Translations under genes and position numbers: made by a program
From: Bradyrhizobium sp. LLZ17
GTDB lineage: Bacteria; Pseudomonadota; Alphaproteobacteria; Rhizobiales; Xanthobacteraceae
Direction: 5' to 3'
NCBI RefSeq assembly: GCF_041200145.1
Contig: NZ_CP165734.1
Span: 5,332,001-5,396,000 of the forward strand
Length of the DNA: 64,000 bases
Shown here: positions 16,177-26,508 of the stretch, one piece after another
Layout: every line of letters begins with the position of its first letter
Position numbering within the stretch: the stretch's first letter is position 1
The notes under the pieces: generated by a model
What the model was told of the DNA's origin: nothing
Databases searched by the model: none
What the model saw: the letters and a program-made list of their open reading frames with translations, nothing else

Positions 16177-17475
16177 ATGGCGATCGACGCCCCATCTTCT
16201 CCCTCCGCCCAGCCCTGGTCCGACCGGCTGCGGCACTCGACCATCATCCTGATCGCCGCGGCGCTGGCGCTGTCGGTGGTGGTCTCGCTCGGCGAATTGT
16301 CGGTGATGCGGGCGGCGACGGTGTTCCTCTGCATCGCGGCCGCGGCGCTCATTCCCTGGCGGCTGCATGATACCGCTGCCTCGCGCGAGGACACCCGCCG
16401 CGTCAATCCGGTCGAGAGCGCGGCGGTGGCCGCAGTCGTTGCCGGCATGCCGGATCCGGCGGTGCTGCTCGACCGCGCCGGCCGTGTCATCCATCTCAAT
16501 GCTGCCGCCGCCCAGCTTGCGCCGGCGCTGCGCCGGAACGAACTTGCCCAGTTCGCGCTGCGCTCGCCGGAGATCATCACGGCACTGCGCGAGTCGATCG
16601 CGACCAGCGAGCCGCGGCGCACGACCTATCTCGACCATGTGCCGGTCGACCGCTGGATGGAACTGACCATCACGCCGGTGCCGGTGCCGACCACCTTCGG
16701 CGGTGCCGACAAATGCATGCTGATGACCTTCCACGACCAGACGCCGCTGCGCCGGGTCGAGGAAATGCGCGCCGATTTCGTCGCCAATGCCAGTCATGAA
16801 CTGCGCACGCCGCTCGCCGCGCTCTCCGGCTTCATCGATACGCTCCAGGGTCAGGCCAAGGACGATCCCAAGGCGCGCGAGCGCTTCCTCGGTATCATGC
16901 ACAACCAGGCCACCCGCATGGCGCGCCTGATCGACGACCTGCTGTCGCTGTCGCGGGTGGAACTGTCGGCCCATGTGCGGCCCGACACCCTGGTCGACCT
17001 GCTGCCGATCATCCTGCAGGTCGCCGACGGGCTCGAACCGCTCGCGCGCGAGCGCCAGGTCGATGTCGAGACCCATTTGCCGCAGGCGCCGGTGATGATC
17101 GCCGGTGACCGCGAGGAGCTTCTGCGCCTGTTCGAGAATCTGATCGAGAACGCCCTCAAATACGGCGCCTCCGGCGGCCGCATCATCGTGTCGCTGACCG
17201 CGGCACCGGCGACTGATGGAACTCAGGAAATCCGGGTCATGGTGCGCGATTTCGGCCCCGGCATCGCGCCCGAGCATCTGCCGCGGCTGACCGAGCGCTT
17301 CTACCGGGTCGACGTCGGCGACAGCCGCTCCCAGGGCGGGACGGGGCTCGGATTATCGCTGGTGAAACATATTCTTAACCGCCATCGCGGCCGGCTTTTG
17401 ATCGAAAGCGTGCCCAAACAGGGCGCCACTTTCACCGCCTGTTTTCCCCAGGCCAAGCCTGCGGCTTCCGCGTGA
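16177..17475 (+). CDS. phoR: Phosphate regulon sensor histidine kinase PhoR
   Basis: A 432-residue kinase. Two adjacent N-terminal membrane helices (residues ~20-60) have almost no periplasmic loop, as usual for PhoR. A PAS domain follows (AVVAGMPDPAVLLDRAGRVI), then the phospho-acceptor H box NASHELRTPLAA, N box ENLIENALKYG, and G boxes DFGPGI and GGTGLGLSL. It should phosphorylate PhoB when phosphate is scarce, with PstSCAB and PhoU signalling sufficiency. It heads phoR-pstSCAB-phoU-phoB, and a Pho box separates it from pstS. Confidence 0.95.
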   Translation: MAIDAPSSPSAQPWSDRLRHSTIILIAAALALSVVVSLGELSVMRAATVFLCIAAAALIPWRLHDTAASREDTRRVNPVESAAVAAVVAGMPDPAVLLDRAGRVIHLNAAAAQLAPALRRNELAQFALRSPEIITALRESIATSEPRRTTYLDHVPVDRWMELTITPVPVPTTFGGADKCMLMTFHDQTPLRRVEEMRADFVANASHELRTPLAALSGFIDTLQGQAKDDPKARERFLGIMHNQATRMARLIDDLLSLSRVELSAHVRPDTLVDLLPIILQVADGLEPLARERQVDVETHLPQAPVMIAGDREELLRLFENLIENALKYGASGGRIIVSLTAAPATDGTQEIRVMVRDFGPGIAPEHLPRLTERFYRVDVGDSRSQGGTGLGLSLVKHILNRHRGRLLIESVPKQGATFTACFPQAKPAASA

Positions 17476-17502
17476 AATCGTAACCGCTTCAGCGGGTTAA
17501 GA

Positions 17503-17519
17503 CTGTCATCGGACTGTCA
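17503..17519 (+). promoter_or_regulatory. Pho box upstream of pstS
   Basis: Two direct CTGTCA repeats (17503-17508 and 17514-17519) with an 11-base period match the PhoB consensus of tandem 7-mers spaced by 4. It lies about 100 bases before pstS. This predicts PhoB-activated transcription of pstSCAB-phoU-phoB under phosphate limitation. Confidence 0.85.
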
Positions 17520-17618
17520 CCAAACCTTCGTAAAAGCACAGCCGACCGCTCTTAAAGGGGCGGCACGGGAGCGCGATCGGGCGCGGAATGCGCTTCGCTC
17601 CCCTGTATGGAGACCAGC

Positions 17619-18629
17619 ATGAATTTCCTCAAGACGATCGTCGTTGCCGGCATGGTCGCCGCATCGACTTCGGCCTTCGCGGCCGACATCACCGGCGCCG
17701 GTGCGACATTCCCGTTCCCGGTCTATTCCAAATGGGCCGACGCCTACAAGAAGGAGACCGGCAACGGTCTGAACTACCAGTCGATCGGTTCGGGCGGCGG
17801 CATCAAGCAGATCCAGGCCAAGACCGTGACCTTCGGCGCCACCGACGCGCCGCTCAAGCCCGAGCAGCTCGAGAAGGACGGCCTCGCGCAGTGGCCGATG
17901 GTGATGGGCGCGATCGTTCCCGTCGTCAACCTCGAGGGCGTCAAGCCCGGCGAGCTGGTGTTCGACGGCGAGACGCTTGCCAACGTCTATCTCGGCAAGA
18001 TCACCAAGTGGGATGATCCGGCGATCAAGAAGCTCAATCCGAACGTGAAGCTGCCGTCCGACGCGATCACCGTGGTCCGCCGCTCCGACGGTTCGGGCAC
18101 CACCTTCAACTTCACCAACTACCTCTCCAAGGCCAGCGCCGACTGGAAGAGCAAGGTCGGCGAGGGCACGGCCGTCGAGTGGCCGGTCGGCGTCGGCGCC
18201 AAGGGCAACGAAGGCGTTTCCGGCAACATCAGCCAGACCAAGAACTCGATCGGCTATGTCGAGTACGCCTATGCCAAGCAGAACAAGCTGACCTATACCG
18301 GCCTCGTCAACAAGGCCGGCAAGACGGTGCAGCCGACGGTCGAAGCCTTCCAGGCGGCCGCTTCCAACGCCGACTGGGCCAAGGCTCCGGGCTACTACGT
18401 CATCCTGACCGACCAGCCCGGCGACAAGTCCTGGCCGATCACGGCGGCGACCTTCATCCTGATGCACAAGGACGCGACCGACAAGGCGGCCTCGCAGGAA
18501 GCCATCAAGTTCTTCCGCTGGGCCTTCAAGAACGGCGACAAGGCGGCTGAGGAGCTCGACTACATCCCGATGCCCGACAGCGTCGTCCAGCTGATCGAGA
18601 AGACCTGGGCTGCCGAGATCAAGAGCTGA
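17619..18629 (+). CDS. pstS: Phosphate ABC transporter substrate-binding protein PstS
   Basis: A 336-residue periplasmic phosphate-binding protein. The signal peptide [16 protein letters not shown] ends at [10 protein letters not shown]. Phosphate-binding segments [31 protein letters not shown] and [16 protein letters not shown] are all present. An ATG at 17607 (METSMNFL) is also possible, but the later start gives the cleaner signal peptide. It is preceded by a Pho box and followed by a repeat before pstC. Confidence 0.97.
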   Translation: MNFLKTIVVAGMVAASTSAFAADITGAGATFPFPVYSKWADAYKKETGNGLNYQSIGSGGGIKQIQAKTVTFGATDAPLKPEQLEKDGLAQWPMVMGAIVPVVNLEGVKPGELVFDGETLANVYLGKITKWDDPAIKKLNPNVKLPSDAITVVRRSDGSGTTFNFTNYLSKASADWKSKVGEGTAVEWPVGVGAKGNEGVSGNISQTKNSIGYVEYAYAKQNKLTYTGLVNKAGKTVQPTVEAFQAAASNADWAKAPGYYVILTDQPGDKSWPITAATFILMHKDATDKAASQEAIKFFRWAFKNGDKAAEELDYIPMPDSVVQLIEKTWAAEIKS

Positions 18630-18644
18630 GTAAACTACGCGCGT

Positions 18645-18741
18645 GTCCCGGATGCCGTGCGGTGTCAATGCCGCTCCGCTGATCCGGGACCCACAAGAAT
18701 GAGGCCCCGGATCAGCGTCGTGCTGCATCCGGGGCGCAAGA
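18645..18741. repeat. Palindromic intergenic repeat between pstS and pstC
   Basis: Complementary segments such as gtcccggatgccgtgcgg and gctgcatccggggc, plus ctgatccgggacc and ccccggatcag, can fold into a hairpin. Its position after pstS fits a processing or attenuation site that lets the binding protein be made in excess over the membrane subunits. That role is inferred. Confidence 0.65.
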
Positions 18742-18780
18742 GCGACAACAAGCGTATATCATTTGGTACAGGGGATCGGC

Positions 18781-19779
18781 GTGGCAGAGATGGCCGTTCA
18801 GAGCGATATCGTCGACCACGCCGGACCTTACGACCGCGCCAAGGCGCTGAACGCGTTCAAGCTCGGCGATGTCACCTTCTACTGGATCACGCGGCTGAGC
18901 GCGATCTCGGTGCTTCTGATCCTCGGCGGCATCATCCTGTCGCTGATCGTCGGCGCCTTCCCGGCGATCAAGGAATACGGCTTCGCGTTCCTATGGACGC
19001 AGCGCTGGGCGCCGTCGGCCGATCCGCCCGTGCTTGGCGCGCTCGGGCCGATGTACGGCACGCTGGTCACCTCCTTCATCGCGATGCTGATCGCCATTCC
19101 CGTTGGCCTCGGCATTGCGATCTTCCTGACCGAGCTCTGCCCGCAATGGCTGCGCCGCCCGATCGGCATGGCGATCGAGCTGCTCGCCGGCATTCCCTCG
19201 ATCATCTACGGCATGTGGGGTTTCTTCGTGCTGGGCCCGTTCCTGGCCAACACGTTCCAGCCGTTCATGATCAAGATCTTCGACGGCGTCCCCGTGCTCG
19301 GCGCGATCTTCGCCGGCCCGCCGTCCTATCTCAGCCTGTTCAACGCCGCGCTGATCCTCGCCATCATGGTGCTGCCCTTCATCACGTCGATCTCGGTCGA
19401 CGTGTTCAAGACCGTGCCGCCGGTGCTGAAAGAGGCCGCCTACGGCGTCGGCTGCACCACCTGGGAAGTCGTCCGCAGCGTGGTGATCCCCTACACCCGG
19501 GTCGGCGTGATCGGCGGCGTCATGCTGGCGCTCGGCCGCGCGCTCGGCGAGACCATGGCGGTGACCTTCATCATCGGCAACTCGTTCCGCATCTCGCCCT
19601 CGATCTTCGCGCCGGGCACCACGATCTCGGCGGCGATCGCATCCGAATTCGCCGAGAGCGACGGCCTGCACCAGTCCGGCCTGATCCTGCTCGGCCTGCT
19701 GCTATTCGTGCTGACGTTCTTCGTGCTCGCGGCGGCGCGGCTGATGCTGATGCGGCTGGAAAAGAGGGCGGGGAACTGA
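18781..19779 (+). CDS. pstC: Phosphate ABC transporter permease PstC
   Basis: A 332-residue permease with about six membrane helices. The conserved cytoplasmic loop [20 protein letters not shown], followed by [11 protein letters not shown], is the PstC EAA-type motif that contacts PstB. The GTG at 18781 has an aggg site 6 bases upstream; an ATG at 18790 (MAVQSDIVD) is the alternative start. It is four bases upstream of pstA and clearly in the pst operon. Confidence 0.95.
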   Translation: MAEMAVQSDIVDHAGPYDRAKALNAFKLGDVTFYWITRLSAISVLLILGGIILSLIVGAFPAIKEYGFAFLWTQRWAPSADPPVLGALGPMYGTLVTSFIAMLIAIPVGLGIAIFLTELCPQWLRRPIGMAIELLAGIPSIIYGMWGFFVLGPFLANTFQPFMIKIFDGVPVLGAIFAGPPSYLSLFNAALILAIMVLPFITSISVDVFKTVPPVLKEAAYGVGCTTWEVVRSVVIPYTRVGVIGGVMLALGRALGETMAVTFIIGNSFRISPSIFAPGTTISAAIASEFAESDGLHQSGLILLGLLLFVLTFFVLAAARLMLMRLEKRAGN

Positions 19780-19783
19780 AGCC

Positions 19784-20629
19784 ATGAACCCGATCTATTC
19801 CCGCCGCCGCCGCAAGGACATCGTCATCCGCGGGCTCTGCATCGCCGCAACCGCGTTCGGCGTCACCTGGCTTGCGCTGATCCTGATCACGCTGCTCTAC
19901 AATGGCCTCGCCGGACTCAATTTCCAGCTCTTCACCGAAAATACGCCGCCACCCGGATCGAACGAGGGCGGCCTGCTCAACGCCATCGTCGGCTCGCTGA
20001 TCATGACCGTGATCGGCGTCGGCATCGGCGCGCCGCTCGGCATGTTCGCCGGCACCTATCTCGCCGAGTATGGCCGCAACGACCGGCTGACCTCGGTGAT
20101 CCGCTTCATCAACGATATCCTGCTCTCGGCGCCCTCGATCATCATCGGCCTGTTCATCTACGGCGCAGTGGTGGTGCCGATGCGCGGCTTCTCGGCAATC
20201 GCGGGTGCGCTGGCGCTCGCCGTGATCGTGATCCCGGTGGTGCTGCGCACGACCGAGGACATGCTGCTCCTGGTGCCGAATGCGCTGCGTGAGGCAGCTT
20301 CCGCGCTCGGCCTGCCGCGTTCGCTGGTGATCAAGCGCATTGCCTATCGTTCTGCCCGTTCCGGTCTCATCACCGGCGTGCTGCTCGCCACCGCCCGTGT
20401 TGCCGGCGAAACCGCGCCGCTGCTGTTCACCGCGTTGTCGAACCAGTTCTTCAGCCTGGGCCTGAACAAGACCATGGCGAACCTGCCGGTCACCATCAAC
20501 AACTTCGTGCAGAGCCCCTATGCCTACTGGAAGCAGCTGGCCTGGAGCGGCGCGCTGCTCATCACCCTGACCGTTCTTGCCCTGAATATTGGCGCGCGCA
20601 TTCTTGGCGCCGAGAGGACCGCAAAATGA
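19784..20629 (+). CDS. pstA: Phosphate ABC transporter permease PstA
   Basis: A 281-residue inner-membrane permease with six predicted helices. It carries the PstA hallmark [19 protein letters not shown] and [20 protein letters not shown]. It pairs with PstC to form the phosphate channel. Its last codons overlap the first codons of pstB by four bases, indicating translational coupling. Confidence 0.96.
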   Translation: MNPIYSRRRRKDIVIRGLCIAATAFGVTWLALILITLLYNGLAGLNFQLFTENTPPPGSNEGGLLNAIVGSLIMTVIGVGIGAPLGMFAGTYLAEYGRNDRLTSVIRFINDILLSAPSIIIGLFIYGAVVVPMRGFSAIAGALALAVIVIPVVLRTTEDMLLLVPNALREAASALGLPRSLVIKRIAYRSARSGLITGVLLATARVAGETAPLLFTALSNQFFSLGLNKTMANLPVTINNFVQSPYAYWKQLAWSGALLITLTVLALNIGARILGAERTAK

Positions 20630-21447
20630 GTGATCTGTCCGTATCGATGAGCGCGGCCGGTGGACTGCCGCACGCGCCGGTGCTGCCCGAGGCGCCCCCC
20701 AAGGTGACCGTGCGCAACCTGAACTTCTACTATGGCGAGCACCACGCGCTGAAGAACATCAACCTGACGCTCGGCGCCAACCGCGTCACCGCGTTCATCG
20801 GCCCGTCGGGCTGCGGCAAGTCGACCCTGCTGCGCATCTTCAACCGGATGTACGATCTCTATCCGGGCCAGCGCGCCACCGGTCAGCTCATGCTCGACCA
20901 GACCAACATCCTCGACGGCAAGCTCGACCTCAATCTGCTGCGTGCCCGCGTCGGCATGGTGTTCCAGAAGCCGACGCCGTTCCCGATGACGATCTACGAG
21001 AACATCGCTTTCGGCATCCGCCTTTACGAGAAGATCTCGAAATCGGAGATGGACGACCGCGTCGAGAAGGCGCTGCGCGGCGGCGCGTTGTGGAACGAGG
21101 TCAAGGACAAGCTCAACGCCTCCGGCCTCTCGCTGTCCGGCGGCCAGCAGCAGCGCCTCTGCATCGCCCGTACGGTCGCGGTGCGACCCGAGGTGATCCT
21201 GTTCGACGAGCCCTGCTCGGCGCTCGACCCGATCTCGACCGCCAAGGTCGAGGAGCTGATCCAGGAATTAGCCGAGAGCTACACGATTGCGATCGTCACC
21301 CACAACATGCAGCAGGCGGCCCGCGTCTCCGACAAGACCGCCTTCATGTATCTCGGCGAACTGATCGAATTCGACGACACCAGCAAGATCTTCACGTCGC
21401 CGACCGATCGGCGTACGCAGGATTACATCACCGGCCGGTTCGGCTGA
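20626..21447 (+). CDS. pstB: Phosphate ABC transporter ATP-binding protein PstB
   Basis: A 273-residue ABC ATPase that powers phosphate import. It shows Walker [10 protein letters not shown], the signature [13 protein letters not shown], Walker B VILFDEP followed by CSALDP, and the H-loop IVTHNMQQA. Length and sequence are typical of PstB. It overlaps the pstA stop and is followed 11 bases later by phoU. Confidence 0.97.
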   Translation: MSDLSVSMSAAGGLPHAPVLPEAPPKVTVRNLNFYYGEHHALKNINLTLGANRVTAFIGPSGCGKSTLLRIFNRMYDLYPGQRATGQLMLDQTNILDGKLDLNLLRARVGMVFQKPTPFPMTIYENIAFGIRLYEKISKSEMDDRVEKALRGGALWNEVKDKLNASGLSLSGGQQQRLCIARTVAVRPEVILFDEPCSALDPISTAKVEELIQELAESYTIAIVTHNMQQAARVSDKTAFMYLGELIEFDDTSKIFTSPTDRRTQDYITGRFG

Positions 21448-21458
21448 GGAGACGGGAC

Positions 21459-22175
21459 ATGGGTTCTGAACATACCGCAAAGGCCTTCGATACCGATCTC
21501 CAGGAGCTCACGCGCCTGGTCGCCGAAATGGGCGGGATCGCCGAGCGCATGATCGTCGATTCCGTCGACGCCCTGATCCGCCGCGACGTCGCGCTCGGCC
21601 AGCGCGTCGTCACCACCGACGCTGAGCTCGATACGCTCCAGAGACGCATCGAGGAGCGTGCGGTGCTCACGATCGCCCGCCGCCAGCCGATGGCGGTCGA
21701 CCTGCGCGAGATCGTCGGCGCCATGCGCGTTGCGACCGATCTCGAGCGCATCGGCGACCTCGCCAAGAACATGGGCAAGCGCGTCGCGGCGCTGGAGACC
21801 GATTTCCATCCGCTCAAGCTGTTCCGCGGGCTCGAGCACATGACCGATCTCGTGCAGCAGCAGGTCAAGTCGGTGCTCGACGCCTATGCCGCGCACGATC
21901 TGCCGGCGGCGATGGCGGTGTGGAAGGGTGACGAGGAAGTCGACGCCATCTGCACTTCGCTGTTCCGCGAGCTCCTCACCTACATGATGGAAGATCCGCG
22001 CAACATTTCGTTTTGCATCCACCTGATGTTCTGCGCCAAGAACATCGAACGGATCGGCGATCACGCCACCAACGTCGCCGAGACCGTGTTCTACATGATC
22101 GAAGGTCAGGCCATGACCGACAAGCGGCCGAAGGGCGACATGACAACCTTCGCCACGACCCTCCCGAATATTTGA
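21459..22175 (+). CDS. phoU: Phosphate signalling protein PhoU
   Basis: A 238-residue all-helical protein made of two PhoU repeats. Each ends in a metal-binding E/DXXXD-type helix (ATDLERIGDLAKNMGKR and CAKNIERIGDHATNVAET). PhoU links PstB status to PhoR and represses the Pho response when phosphate is plentiful. The ATG at 21459 follows gaggagac. Placement between pstB and phoB is canonical for alphaproteobacteria. Confidence 0.96.
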   Translation: MGSEHTAKAFDTDLQELTRLVAEMGGIAERMIVDSVDALIRRDVALGQRVVTTDAELDTLQRRIEERAVLTIARRQPMAVDLREIVGAMRVATDLERIGDLAKNMGKRVAALETDFHPLKLFRGLEHMTDLVQQQVKSVLDAYAAHDLPAAMAVWKGDEEVDAICTSLFRELLTYMMEDPRNISFCIHLMFCAKNIERIGDHATNVAETVFYMIEGQAMTDKRPKGDMTTFATTLPNI

Positions 22176-22197
22176 ATCATCAAGGAGCGACGGCACC

Positions 22198-22905
22198 ATG
22201 GGCGCACGCATTATGGTGGTTGAGGACGAGGAAGCTCTGACCGAGCTTCTCCGCTACAACCTCGAAGGCGACGGCTATGACGTCGAGACGGTGATGCGCG
22301 GCGACGACGCCGATACCCGTCTCAAGGAGCATCTTCCCGATCTGATAGTGCTCGACTGGATGCTGCCCGGCCTCTCCGGCATCGAACTGTGCCGTCGGCT
22401 GCGGGCGCGATCCGACACCAAGCAGTTGCCGATCATCATGCTCACCGCGCGCGGCGAGGAGAGCGAGCGGGTGCGGGGATTGGCGACCGGCGCCGACGAC
22501 TACATCGTCAAGCCGTTTTCGGTGCCCGAGCTGTTGGCCCGCGTGAAGGGCCTGCTCAGGCGTGCAAGCCCCGAGCGGCTCGCCACCGTGCTCGCCTTTG
22601 GCGATATCGAGCTCGACCGTGACAAACGGCGTGTGGCGCGCTCGGGCCGGCCGATCGATCTCGGCCCGACCGAATATCGCCTGTTGGAGTTTTTCCTGGA
22701 GCATCCCGGCCGCGTGTTCTCGCGCGAGCAGCTGCTCGACAGCGTCTGGGGCCGCGACATCTATATCGACGAGCGCACCGTCGACGTCCATATCGGCCGC
22801 CTGCGCAAGCTGCTCAATCTCGGCCGCGAGCAGGACCCGATCCGCACCGTGCGCGGTGCCGGCTATGCGCTGGATGATCGCTTTGCGAAGGCGGAGCAGG
22901 CGTAG
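22198..22905 (+). CDS. phoB: Phosphate regulon response regulator PhoB
   Basis: A 235-residue OmpR-family response regulator. The receiver domain has acidic residues VVEDEEAL, the phospho-acceptor Asp in IVLDWMLPG, and KPFSVPELLARV. The C-terminal winged helix contains GPTEYRLLEFFLEHPGRVFS and ERTVDVHIGRLRKLL. It should bind the Pho box found before pstS. It is the last gene of the phosphate regulon and is followed by a large palindromic repeat. Confidence 0.97.
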   Translation: MGARIMVVEDEEALTELLRYNLEGDGYDVETVMRGDDADTRLKEHLPDLIVLDWMLPGLSGIELCRRLRARSDTKQLPIIMLTARGEESERVRGLATGADDYIVKPFSVPELLARVKGLLRRASPERLATVLAFGDIELDRDKRRVARSGRPIDLGPTEYRLLEFFLEHPGRVFSREQLLDSVWGRDIYIDERTVDVHIGRLRKLLNLGREQDPIRTVRGAGYALDDRFAKAEQA

Positions 22906-22949
22906 GGTTTAGTGGGTGAGTTTGAGTGCGGCTGGGGCCACAATCCCAG

Positions 22950-23112
22950 CCGTCGTCCCGGACAAGCGAGCTAGCGAGCGCTGATCCGGGACCCATAACC
23001 ACAAAGAGTGGTTTGGCGAACACTCGGGGTGACCACTTCGCGCAATCATTGCGCCTGGTGGCTATGGGTCCCGGATCTGCGCGCGCTTGAGGCGCGCTTG
23101 TCCGGGACGACA
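22950..23112. repeat. Palindromic intergenic repeat, family C, copy 3 (longer variant)
   Basis: Arms cgtcgtcccggacaagcg and cgcttgtccgggacgac, with internal gggacccataaccac and ggctatgggtccc. It is longer than the other copies because of an inner arm pair, gtgaccacttcgcgcaat and attgcgcctggtggc. It lies between the convergent phoB and gcrA genes. Confidence 0.85.
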
Positions 23113-23169
23113 TCGAGTTTGTTGGAGCCGTCATCAATGACGGCCGCCGTCTTGAACGTCAGAACGACT

Positions 23170-23679
23170 TCACCGCGACGGCTTCACCGGCGCACGGCGG
23201 CGATCCGACGCCGGCTGGTAGGCGACGCGCGAGTGCTGGGCGCAATAGGGCAGGCCCGAGAGCGCCCTGCCGCCGCAGAAGAAGAAATCCGCGCTCGAGG
23301 GATCGCCGACCGGCCAGTGGCAGGTTGCCTCGTTCAATTCAAGCAGCGACAGCCGCTGGCTCATCGGCACCACGTTGTCGTAGGTGACCGGTTCGGCCTC
23401 CATCTCGACCTCGAAGGCCTGCGCCAGCGCGGTGTTGCCGCGCGCGACGGGGCGGCTCACCCGCATCATATGCTGCGCGGGACGCGCCTTGCGCGGCCGG
23501 GGAGCAGCTGAAGACGGGCTCTTGGCGCGGCCGGACAGGCCGAGCCTGTGCACCTTGCCGATCACGGCGTTGCGGGTCACGTTGCCGAGCTCTGCCGCGA
23601 TCTGGCTGGCCGAAAGTCCGGCCTCCCAGAGCTTTTTCAGCTGTTCGACGCGATCGTCGGACCAGGTCAAAACCGTCAT
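23170..23679 (-). CDS. gcrA: Cell-cycle regulator GcrA
   Basis: 169 residues. The N-terminal DNA-binding helix-turn-helix TWSDDRVEQLKKLWEAGLS is followed by SQIAAELG and TRNAVIGKVHRLGLSG, the GcrA signature. The C-terminal sigma-70-interacting part includes CHWPVGDP and FFCGGRALSGLPYCAQHSRV. GcrA works with RNA polymerase at promoters with CcrM-methylated GANTC sites. Its upstream region holds five GANTC sites, so methylation-linked autoregulation is likely. Confidence 0.96.
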   Translation of the reverse strand: MTVLTWSDDRVEQLKKLWEAGLSASQIAAELGNVTRNAVIGKVHRLGLSGRAKSPSSAAPRPRKARPAQHMMRVSRPVARGNTALAQAFEVEMEAEPVTYDNVVPMSQRLSLLELNEATCHWPVGDPSSADFFFCGGRALSGLPYCAQHSRVAYQPASDRRRAPVKPSR

Positions 23680-23757
23680 TGCACCCTTTCCTTCGCCGCG
23701 CGCCAGCCATCCTGGGGCACACAGCGAATGCTAAGCCTCGAAAAACCCGTGCCGTCA

Positions 23758-23969
23758 GAATCCCTTAAGGCTCGCCGGGCGCGCCTAGAACGCCCGAACG
23801 CTTACGCCGGTACATGAGGACTTAGAGATCAGAACCGCTGCACGAGATGTCGTATCTGACAAGCCAAACGCTACAATATGGCGTGACTCACGCGCAAGAG
23901 TCTGCCGACTCGCTTCCACATGTTCCGTGGGCAAAACCCGCAAATTCGGCACCGCAAGACTACGGATTC
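23758..23969. promoter_or_regulatory. Cluster of five GANTC (CcrM) sites between gcrA and argD
   Basis: GANTC occurs at 23758-23762, 23885-23889, 23898-23902, 23907-23911 and 23965-23969; three of them fall within 27 bases. This gap (23680-24127) has no supported gene. GANTC clustering in front of gcrA fits control by DNA methylation state, as known for the GcrA-CcrM circuit. The gap presumably also carries the argD promoter. Confidence 0.6.
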
Positions 23970-24127
23970 AGCCTTTCGCGAGGCTTTCCGGCGGCATTGA
24001 CACCCGTGGTGCCAAGCATAAGATAGTGACACGTGCCGCCCTTAAAAGGCGGCACGTTTCGTTTTCCGGACCAATGATGCGCTGCGCAAGGCGCGTTCAG
24101 GCCGTCTGAAACATCCAAGAGACCATC

Positions 24128-25336
24128 ATGACCAACAGCGCCGCGCCGCATTTGCTTCCCGTTTTCGCCAGGGCCGAGATCGGCTTCGAGCGCGGCGAAG
24201 GCTGCTGGCTGATCGCCACCAACGGCGACCGCTATCTCGATTTCACCTCGGGCGTGGCGGTGAATGCGCTCGGCCATGCCCATCCCGCGCTGGTGAAGGC
24301 ATTGCAGGAGCAGGCCACAAAGCTCTGGCACATGTCGAACCTGTTCCAGAGCCCGGACGGCGAGAAGCTCGCGGCCCGCCTTTGCAGTGAGAGCTTTGCG
24401 GACTTCGTGTTCTTCTGCAATTCCGGCGCCGAAGCGCTGGAATGCGTGATCAAGGTCGTGCGCCGCTATCAGGCCGTGAAAGGTCACCCCGATCGCTATC
24501 GCATGATCACGTTCGAGGGCGCCTTTCACGGCCGCACGCTCGCAACGCTGGCTGCGACGGGCTCGGCAAAATATCTCGAAGGTTTCGGTCCGCCGATGGA
24601 CGGTTTCGACCAGGTCGCTTTTGGCGACCTCGACGCAGTGAAGAAGGCGATCGGGCCGCAGACCGCGGGCATTCTGATCGAGCCAATTCAAGGCGAGGGT
24701 GGCGTGCGTTCGGCGCCCCCGGCGTTCTATCGCGCATTGCGCCAGCTTTGCGACGAACGCGGCCTGTTGCTGGCGTTCGACGAGGTCCAGACCGGCATGG
24801 GCCGCACCGGCGACCTGTTTGCGCATCGACGTTTCGGCATCACGCCGGACGTGATGTCGCTGGCCAAGGCGCTTGGCGGCGGCTTTCCGATCGGCGCCTG
24901 CCTTGCGACGGCGGAGGCCGCTTCCGGCATGACGCCCGGCTCGCACGGCTCGACTTTTGGCGGCAATCCGCTCGCAATCTCGGCAGCCAATGCGGTGCTG
25001 GACGTCATGCTCAAGCCCGGCTTCTTCGACCATGTGCAGAAGATGTCGCTGCTGCTCAAGCAGAAGCTCGCCTCCGTGATCGATCGCCATCCCAACGTTG
25101 TCAGCGAACTCCGCGGCGAGGGCCTTCTGATCGGCATCAAGGCCGTGATACCCTCCGCCGATCTGGTCGCCGCGCTGCGCGACGAAAAGCTGCTCACCGT
25201 CGGCGCCGGCGACAATGTCGTGCGCTTCCTGCCGCCGTTGATCGTCACCGAGGCGGAGATCGAGGACGGCGTCGCCCGGCTCGAGCGCGCCTGCACCGCG
25301 ATTTCGGCAGGCCAGACCAAGCGGGCGGCAAGCTGA
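24128..25336 (+). CDS. argD: Acetylornithine aminotransferase
   Basis: A 402-residue class III PLP-dependent aminotransferase. It has the PLP phosphate-binding region [11 protein letters not shown], the GAFHGRTLA block, the acidic [11 protein letters not shown] and the Schiff-base lysine in [14 protein letters not shown]. It converts N-acetylglutamate semialdehyde to N-acetylornithine in arginine synthesis. It is translationally coupled to argF (TGATGA overlap), which supports argD over the general ornithine or succinylornithine enzymes. Confidence 0.95.
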   Translation: MTNSAAPHLLPVFARAEIGFERGEGCWLIATNGDRYLDFTSGVAVNALGHAHPALVKALQEQATKLWHMSNLFQSPDGEKLAARLCSESFADFVFFCNSGAEALECVIKVVRRYQAVKGHPDRYRMITFEGAFHGRTLATLAATGSAKYLEGFGPPMDGFDQVAFGDLDAVKKAIGPQTAGILIEPIQGEGGVRSAPPAFYRALRQLCDERGLLLAFDEVQTGMGRTGDLFAHRRFGITPDVMSLAKALGGGFPIGACLATAEAASGMTPGSHGSTFGGNPLAISAANAVLDVMLKPGFFDHVQKMSLLLKQKLASVIDRHPNVVSELRGEGLLIGIKAVIPSADLVAALRDEKLLTVGAGDNVVRFLPPLIVTEAEIEDGVARLERACTAISAGQTKRAAS

Positions 25337-26259
25337 TGAGCAAGACACCAAAGCACTTCCTCGACATCAACGAGCTGCCGTTGGCGGAGCTCGAGAGCAT
25401 GCTCGCCGCCTCGTCCGCCATGAAGGCGAAGCAGAAGGCGCATCAGCCGGTCAAGCCGCTCGAAGGCAAGACGCTGGCGATGATCTTCGAACGCCCCTCG
25501 ACGCGGACGCGGGTGTCGTTCGACGTCGCGATGCGCCAGCTCGGCGGCGAGCCCATCATGCTGACCGGCGCGGAAATGCAGCTCGGCCGCGGCGAGACCA
25601 TCGCCGACACCGCGCGCGTGCTGTCGCGCTATGTCGATGCCATCATGATCCGCATCCTCAACCACGAGGCGCTGCTGGAGCTTGCGGCGAACGCGACCGT
25701 GCCCGTCATCAACGGCCTGACCCGGCAATCGCATCCCTGCCAGGTGATGGCCGACCTCATGACCTATCAGGAGCATCGCGGCCCCATCAAAGGCAAGACC
25801 GTGGCTTGGACCGGCGACGACAACAACGTGCTGGCGTCCTGGGCCCACGCGGCCGAGCGCTTCAAATTCCAGCTCAATGTCGCAACGCCTCCGGAGCTCG
25901 CGCCGAAGAAGGCGATGCGCGACTGGATCAAGGCCACCGGCGCGCCGATCGTGCTCGGCACCGACGCCGAAGCCGCCGTGCGCGGCGCCGATTGCGTCGT
26001 CACCGACACCTGGGTGTCGATGGGCGACAAGGAAGGCCAGCATCGCCACAACGTGCTCAAGCCTTACCAGGTCAATGCGAAGCTGATGTCGCTGGCCAAG
26101 CCCGACGCGCTGTTCATGCACTGCCTGCCCGCGCATCGCGGCGAGGAGGTCACCGACGAGGTGATCGACGGTCCGCAATCGGTCGTGTTCGACGAGGCCG
26201 AGAACCGCCTGCACGCGCAGAAGGGCATCCTGGCCTGGTGCTTCGACGCGGTGAAGTAA
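25336..26259 (+). CDS. argF: Ornithine carbamoyltransferase
   Basis: 307 residues. It carries the carbamoyl-phosphate motif [13 protein letters not shown], the HPCQVMADL loop, ornithine-binding DTWVSMGD and the catalytic [11 protein letters not shown]. It makes citrulline from ornithine in arginine biosynthesis. Its ATG overlaps the argD stop by one base. The following gap carries a family C repeat. Confidence 0.97.
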   Translation: MSKTPKHFLDINELPLAELESMLAASSAMKAKQKAHQPVKPLEGKTLAMIFERPSTRTRVSFDVAMRQLGGEPIMLTGAEMQLGRGETIADTARVLSRYVDAIMIRILNHEALLELAANATVPVINGLTRQSHPCQVMADLMTYQEHRGPIKGKTVAWTGDDNNVLASWAHAAERFKFQLNVATPPELAPKKAMRDWIKATGAPIVLGTDAEAAVRGADCVVTDTWVSMGDKEGQHRHNVLKPYQVNAKLMSLAKPDALFMHCLPAHRGEEVTDEVIDGPQSVVFDEAENRLHAQKGILAWCFDAVK

Positions 26260-26287
26260 CGCGGGCCGCGGTGAAGTAGGTTTGGAT

Positions 26288-26408
26288 CGTCGTCCTGGCG
26301 AAAGCCAGGACCCATTACCACCGGCTTTCGTCTGACGAAGATCGGCAATTGCCATCCCATGCCGCAACTCCTGCCTGGGGTAATGGGTCCTGGCTTTCGC
26401 CAGGACGG
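26288..26408. repeat. Palindromic intergenic repeat, family C, copy 4 (diverged)
   Basis: Arms cgtcgtcctggcgaaagcca and tggctttcgccaggacg, with internal aggacccattaccac and gtaatgggtcct. Paired substitutions (ccgg to ctgg in both arms) keep the stem intact, which suggests the fold is maintained. It lies between argF and hslO. Confidence 0.85.
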
Positions 26409-26508
26409 CACTGAGTTTGCCGTGCTTGCGTGCGATCCAATCGTTGTCCGGAACACCGCGCTCCACGCCCCCCTTCCATTTCCCTCCTCCGACCCCAGAT
26501 AAAGCGCC

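Noticed and set aside
23927..24109. Short reading in the gcrA-argD gap
   Set aside because: 60 codons without start signal or similarity; the region is better read as regulatory DNA with GANTC sites.
10514..26408. Repeated palindromes considered as a CRISPR array
   Set aside because: Copies are scattered kilobases apart, not regularly spaced, and no cas gene is present.
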